A stretch of 64,000 bases of DNA from Nocardia ninae NBRC 108245 (GTDB taxonomy: Bacteria; Actinomycetota; Actinomycetes; Mycobacteriales; Mycobacteriaceae): contig NZ_BJXA01000011.1 in the NCBI RefSeq assembly GCF_007990755.1, forward strand, positions 1 through 64,000. The letters run 5' to 3'. A program made the position numbers and the translations under genes. Shown one piece after another: positions 60,080 through 64,000 of this stretch. The notes under the pieces are model-generated. The model searched no databases. It was not told the origin of the DNA and saw only the letters and a program-made list of their open reading frames with translations. The first letter of the stretch is position 1; each line of letters starts with the position of its first letter.

Positions 60080-63000
60080 TCAGCGACCGGCGTCCTGGTA
60101 CGCCTTCGCTGCGGCGTCCAGCTCGTCCAGCGCCTTGCCCAATTCCTGGAAGTTGCCTGAACGCATGGCATTTCGCAAGGCGTCGATCTTCCGGTTCAGC
60201 TCAGCGGCTGCGGCGTCCTTGGCGGGCGACGAGCCGGGTGGCGGGGTGACACTGCCCGGCGGCGGGGTGGGTGTGCCACCGGTGTTCGGCGGCGGCGTGG
60301 TGCCTTCCGCGGGTGGCGGCACGGTACCGGGGCGCGGCCTAGTACCGGAATCGCCACCGAACGGAGTGGCCAGCGCACCGCTGCCGGGCAGCACCTGGTT
60401 CAACGCCTCAGCCAAAGTCGAGGCGTAGCCCACCTTTACGCTGCCCGCGTCATCCCGGTAACTCACCAGGACGCGCAGCAGCTGCGGGAAGGTCGCGGTG
60501 TTCGCTCCGGTGTTGCGTTCGTTGTAGAACGGCTCCACGTAGAGGATGCCGCCGTCGGCGATCGGCAGGGTCAGCAGGTTGCCATATTTGATCTTGTTCG
60601 AGTTGGACAGCAGCGTCTTCTCCCGGGAGACCTCCGGCGCTGTCGTCATCCGGTTCTGGGTCTGCTGCGGGCCGAGGGTCTGCGTATCGGTCGGCAATCG
60701 CAGGATCGTGAACTTGCCGTAGTCGTCCGGATCCGACCGCACGGAGATATACGCCGACAGGAACTGCCGGTTGTAGCCGACCATCGCACTGGTCAGGTTG
60801 AAGACCGGCTTGTTTCCGCCCTTCGAGTCACCCAGCAGCACGTAGTAGGGCGGCTGGTTGGCCGGTGCCCCACCCTCGATCGTCGGATCGGCCGCCACCG
60901 ACCAGAAGGCGTTGTTGGTGAAGAACTCTCGCGGATCGTCGACGTGGTACTTCGTCAACATCTCGCGCTGCACCTTGAACAGATCCTCCGGATACCGGAA
61001 GTGTGCGCGCAACTCCGGAGTGATCTCACTCTCCGGCTTGACCGCCCCGGGGAACACGCCGCGCCAGGCCTTCAGCACGGGATCCTTCGAGTCCACCTCG
61101 TACAGGTTCACCGTGCCGTCGTAGGCGTCGACGGTGGCCTTCACCGAGTTACGGATGTAGCTGACCTCCTTGCGCGGAATCAGCCTGCCGGTCTTCTTGT
61201 CGATGCTGTCCTCGATGCCGTCCAGCGAGGTCTTCTGCGCGTACGGGTAGTTGTCGAGGGTGGTGTAGGCGTCGACGATCCACTGGATCCGGCCGTCTAC
61301 GACCGCCGGGTAGGCGTTGCCGTCGGTGGTCAGCCACGGCGCCACCTTCTGCACCCGGTCGCGCGGGTCACGATTGAAGATGATCTTGGAGTTGTCGCCG
61401 ATGGCCGAGGAGAACAGGATGTTGCGCTCGGCGTACTTGGCGGCGAAGGCGAGCCGGTTGAACCAGTTGCCGATCGGCACGCCACCCTTACCGTCGTAGG
61501 TGAACTGCGCGGTGTCGGAATCGTATTCACGGGGCCGCTGGCCTTCCGTGGTGCCGACGATCGAGTAGTCCGGGGTGGCCTGCGAAATCACCTCGCCGAA
61601 ATAGATACGCGGCTGGTCTACCTTGATCCGCTGCTTGTCCTTCGGCGTGAACAGGTCGCTGACCATGAAGATCGGGTAGCCGCTGTCGCTGCTGCCGCCT
61701 GCCGCGTTCGGATCGTCGGACTGCGGCTTGTTGACCCGGTTCGCCGGCGCGGCGACGAAACCGTTGCCGTGGGTGTAGACGGTGTGCTGGTTGATCCAGT
61801 CCTTCTGGTTACCGCTCAACGCGGCGGGCGAGAGCTCGCGCGCGGCGACGATGTAGTCCTGCACATCGCCGTCGAGGTTGTAGCGGTCGATGTCCAGCGA
61901 CTCGGGGAAGCCGTAGAAGTTCTTCAGCTGGCGCAGCTGGGTGAAGGTGGGCGACAAGATGTTCGGATCGAGCAGCCGAGCATTGCCGATGGTCGCGGCA
62001 TCGACCGGCACGTCCAGCGGGTTCTTCTTGCTCTCGCCCTTGTAATCCTGATAGTTGATCTTGTCGTCGGTGATCCCGAACGCCTGCCTGGTCGCGGCGA
62101 TGTTGCGTTGGATGTACTCGCTTTCCTTGTCCGCGGCGTTCGGACGTACTGAGAACTGCTCGACCACCAGCGGCCACACCGCGCCGACCAGGATCGAGGA
62201 CAGCACGAGCAGCGCGGCCGCCATCGCGGGCACCCGCAGATCGCGCAGCACGATGCCTGCGAAGAAGGCGAGCGCGCAGATCACCGCGATGGAGAGCAGG
62301 ATCAGCTTGGCGGGCAGCACCGCGTTGATGTCGGTGAAGGAACCACCGGTGAAGGTGGGCTCCTTACGACTGCTCATCAACAGCTCATAGCGATCGAACC
62401 AGTACGCGATCGCCTTGAGCAGCACGAAAACCCCGGCCAGCACGGCCAATTGGATGCGCGCGGCGCGGGTCAGCGTGCCCTCGCGACCACTCAGCCGCAG
62501 ACCGCCGAAGATGTAGTGCGTCACCAAGCTGGCGAAGAACGCGATGACCACCGCGACGAACAACCAGTTCAGCACCATCCGATACAGCGGCAGCTCGAAG
62601 GCGTAGAAGCTGACGTCGAGATGGAACTGCGGGTCCTCCTCGCCGAACTTGCTGCTGTTCAAAAACAGCTGCACGGTGACCCAATTCGACTGCGCCACCA
62701 AGCCGGACAGCAATCCGAGCAGTACCGGGATGCCGACACCGAACAACCGCAGCCTGCTCATCACGGTGGTGCGGTAGCGCGCGATCGGATCGTTCGGCCC
62801 GGCCACCGGCACGAACACCGGCCGCGAGCGATAGGCCATCAGCAACGCCAGCCAGACGATCACGCCGACGAAGATCGCCACGCCGACGAACAACAGGATC
62901 CGGGTCACCAAGACCGTGAGATACACCTCGCGGAAACCGACTTCGCCGAACCACAACCAATTGGTATAGGTGTCGGTCAGCCGTGGACCGAGTAGCAGCA

Positions 63001-63085
63001 ACGCCGCTAAGGCAATGGCCGCCAGCAGCAGCACGCGGCTGCGTCGGGAAAGCGAAGGTAAGCCGGTGGGGGGCCGCATGCCCAC
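60080..63085 (-). CDS. UPF0182 family membrane protein
   Basis: Large protein of 1001 residues. About seven helices occupy the first ~310 residues (LTDTYTNWLWFGEVGFREVY is family-typical), followed by a ~600-residue extracytoplasmic region (GWINQHTVYTHGNGF-like motif read as KDWINQHTVYTHGNGF, and FNRDPRDRVQKVAPWLT) and a Pro-rich linker before a short C-terminal helix. It matches Rv3193c/Rv0064 as remembered. Function unknown. GTG at 63085 is chosen because GGAGAG lies seven bases upstream; TTG 63100 and ATG 63079 are alternatives. Confidence 0.9.
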   Translation of the reverse strand: MGMRPPTGLPSLSRRSRVLLLAAIALAALLLLGPRLTDTYTNWLWFGEVGFREVYLTVLVTRILLFVGVAIFVGVIVWLALLMAYRSRPVFVPVAGPNDPIARYRTTVMSRLRLFGVGIPVLLGLLSGLVAQSNWVTVQLFLNSSKFGEEDPQFHLDVSFYAFELPLYRMVLNWLFVAVVIAFFASLVTHYIFGGLRLSGREGTLTRAARIQLAVLAGVFVLLKAIAYWFDRYELLMSSRKEPTFTGGSFTDINAVLPAKLILLSIAVICALAFFAGIVLRDLRVPAMAAALLVLSSILVGAVWPLVVEQFSVRPNAADKESEYIQRNIAATRQAFGITDDKINYQDYKGESKKNPLDVPVDAATIGNARLLDPNILSPTFTQLRQLKNFYGFPESLDIDRYNLDGDVQDYIVAARELSPAALSGNQKDWINQHTVYTHGNGFVAAPANRVNKPQSDDPNAAGGSSDSGYPIFMVSDLFTPKDKQRIKVDQPRIYFGEVISQATPDYSIVGTTEGQRPREYDSDTAQFTYDGKGGVPIGNWFNRLAFAAKYAERNILFSSAIGDNSKIIFNRDPRDRVQKVAPWLTTDGNAYPAVVDGRIQWIVDAYTTLDNYPYAQKTSLDGIEDSIDKKTGRLIPRKEVSYIRNSVKATVDAYDGTVNLYEVDSKDPVLKAWRGVFPGAVKPESEITPELRAHFRYPEDLFKVQREMLTKYHVDDPREFFTNNAFWSVAADPTIEGGAPANQPPYYVLLGDSKGGNKPVFNLTSAMVGYNRQFLSAYISVRSDPDDYGKFTILRLPTDTQTLGPQQTQNRMTTAPEVSREKTLLSNSNKIKYGNLLTLPIADGGILYVEPFYNERNTGANTATFPQLLRVLVSYRDDAGSVKVGYASTLAEALNQVLPGSGALATPFGGDSGTRPRPGTVPPPAEGTTPPPNTGGTPTPPPGSVTPPPGSSPAKDAAAAELNRKIDALRNAMRSGNFQELGKALDELDAAAKAYQDAGR

Positions 63086-63310
63086 GATGCCACTCTCCAA
63101 GGTCCGGCGGCACTCGCGCCGATACAGCAGGCCGAGACGCCGCAGTCCGATAGTGCGGGGTGGTCCTTACGGACCGTCGGGGCCCACTCTACGGAATCGG
63201 ACACTGATCACATGCTCTGCCCGCGATTCGACGCTCGAAAATCCGCTCCCGGCGCAAATTCGAGCGCCGAACTCGGGTTTGTGAATAGCGTGTCCAGTCG
63301 ATTTGATTGG

Positions 63311-63916
63311 ATGTCCCCCGTGACTCCCGCAGATCTGCACGCCGAATTGGTACTCGCCCGCGCCGTCCGGGAGGTGGCCGATTTCGTCGACGCCGAAGGG
63401 TGGGGAAGACCGCCGCAGATGTTCGCGCTGGTACCCACCGCCGACCTGATCGCGGCGCAGCCGGAGCTGCTCGAGGAGGTCGACGAGGCCGCCGAGCTCA
63501 CTCCTGTTGCGCAGGAGTCGTATCCGGACGAGGTGACCGGCGGCTCGGTGGCGCTGGACGAGTACCTCGCGACCACCAGCTGGCCGCCCGCCGTCCAGGG
63601 CTGCGTGCTGGTGCAGGAGATCGTGGTGCTGCCGCCCGACGCCGAGTCCTCCCTGGACGAGGCGCTGGTGCCGCTGCTCGCCGACCACGAGGCGGCCGAC
63701 GCCGCCGCCAGGGCCGCGGCCGAGTCGCATCCGGAGCGGCGCGAGGCCCGTCTGTTCGCCGCGGTGCTGCGCGAGGGCGCGTCGCTGAGCCTGCTGCAGT
63801 TGCGACCCGAAGAGGACGCCGACGACTTCGGCGATCTGGACCTGCGCACCTACCCGAACCTGGCGCCCAACCTCATCGACGCGCTGCACGCCACCCTGGA
63901 GTGGGCAGGCGACTGA
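63311..63916 (+). CDS. PPA1309-family protein
   Basis: Acidic cytoplasmic protein of 201 residues (AELVLARAVREVADFVDAEGWGRPPQMFALVPTADLIAAQP, then WPPAVQGCVLVQEIVVLPPDAE). It matches the conserved actinobacterial PPA1309 family, found beside UPF0182 and PDZ-protease genes. Function unknown. ATG at 63311 is the first start close to the conserved block; a GTG twelve bases later is possible. Confidence 0.85.
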   Translation: MSPVTPADLHAELVLARAVREVADFVDAEGWGRPPQMFALVPTADLIAAQPELLEEVDEAAELTPVAQESYPDEVTGGSVALDEYLATTSWPPAVQGCVLVQEIVVLPPDAESSLDEALVPLLADHEAADAAARAAAESHPERREARLFAAVLREGASLSLLQLRPEEDADDFGDLDLRTYPNLAPNLIDALHATLEWAGD

Positions 63917-63921
63917 CCGGC

Positions 63922-64000
63922 TCAGCCGCAGCTGACGGTCTCCTTGCCCGCGTTGATGTCGTTGAGCGATTGCACGGCGCCGGTGAGGTTTTCGACCTTG
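63922..64000 (-). CDS. C-terminal end of a PDZ-domain (YlbL/Rv3194c-like) protein
   Basis: Only the last 26 codons are in the window: VENLTGAVQSLNDINAG then KETVSCG and stop. The ending and the position next to PPA1309 and UPF0182 genes fit the YlbL-type PDZ membrane protease. The identification rests mainly on conserved gene order. Confidence 0.6.
   Translation of the reverse strand, partial: KVENLTGAVQSLNDINAGKETVSCG

Noticed and set aside
60944-62152. Plus-strand open frame of 402 codons
   Set aside because: Antisense to the UPF0182 gene; Val/Arg/Asp-rich shadow.

Overview
The window is high-GC actinobacterial DNA, most likely from Nocardia or a close mycolate-producing relative. The clues are a UPF0182 protein beside a PDZ protein, a mycofactocin-type SDR, an AftA-like arabinosyltransferase paralogue, an Rpf protein, a SigC-type sigma factor and an isonitrile lipopeptide (INLP) cluster. 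Genes are tightly packed, and many starts overlap the previous stop. No tool was run. Family calls come from reading the translations, and comparisons with M. tuberculosis or Streptomyces proteins are from memory.

Layout. 1-4.8 kb: the end of galK, an acyltransferase-like gene coupled to a membrane GGDEF protein, a Pro-rich DUF protein and a TetR regulator. 5-11.3 kb: a catabolic-looking operon (flavin monooxygenase, serine esterase, alcohol dehydrogenase, acyl-CoA ligase, alpha/beta hydrolase) behind a palindromic TetR-type operator. 11.3-14 kb: a zinc-binding mini-protein, a DoxX protein with fourteen 11-residue repeats, a STAS protein and a TetR regulator.

14-35 kb is the centrepiece, a probable copper-acquisition island. 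Five INLP biosynthesis genes (scoE-D-C-B-A type, equivalent to Rv0097-Rv0101) run without a break into a metallophore ABC importer (lipoprotein, FecCD permease, ATPase). Then follow a SigC-like ECF sigma factor, a divergent zinc-finger/His-rich membrane protein (candidate anti-sigma), a Cu(I) P-type ATPase, a CopD-CtaG fusion and, after an SDR and a P450, cytochrome c oxidase subunit I. Three start regions in the island (scoE, the zinc-finger gene and copD-ctaG) share the element GGAACT-N16-CGAC. At two of them CGAC lies exactly 9 nt before the start codon, which implies leaderless mRNAs under one sigma factor.

35-46 kb: a methyltransferase, a P-loop kinase, an amidohydrolase, a 0.6-kb gap with degenerate 16-bp repeats, an orphan histidine kinase, and then a light-response cluster: photolyase, lipocalin, a MerR/B12-binding LitR/CarH-type regulator, a cyclopropane-fatty-acid-synthase-like enzyme and an SRPBCC-epimerase fusion. 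Three intergenic regions in this cluster carry pairs of 11-bp-spaced direct repeats of about AACGATGCA, which are likely LitR operators.

46-54.4 kb: NTF2-like protein, sterol-desaturase-family hydroxylase, NarL-type two-component system, CinA C-terminal protein, VOC protein, MFS transporter, and an ABC-F ATPase and TetR gene that share a TATCAC-N4-GTGATA operator. 54.4-58.6 kb is a lower-GC island. A convergent pair (tetR and a beta-helix secreted protein) is present twice with opposite partners decayed, bracketing a small secreted protein and the AftA-like protein. 58.8-64 kb: initiator tRNA, an rpf gene with a CRP-like site and a structured leader, UPF0182, a PPA1309-type protein and the end of a PDZ-domain protein.
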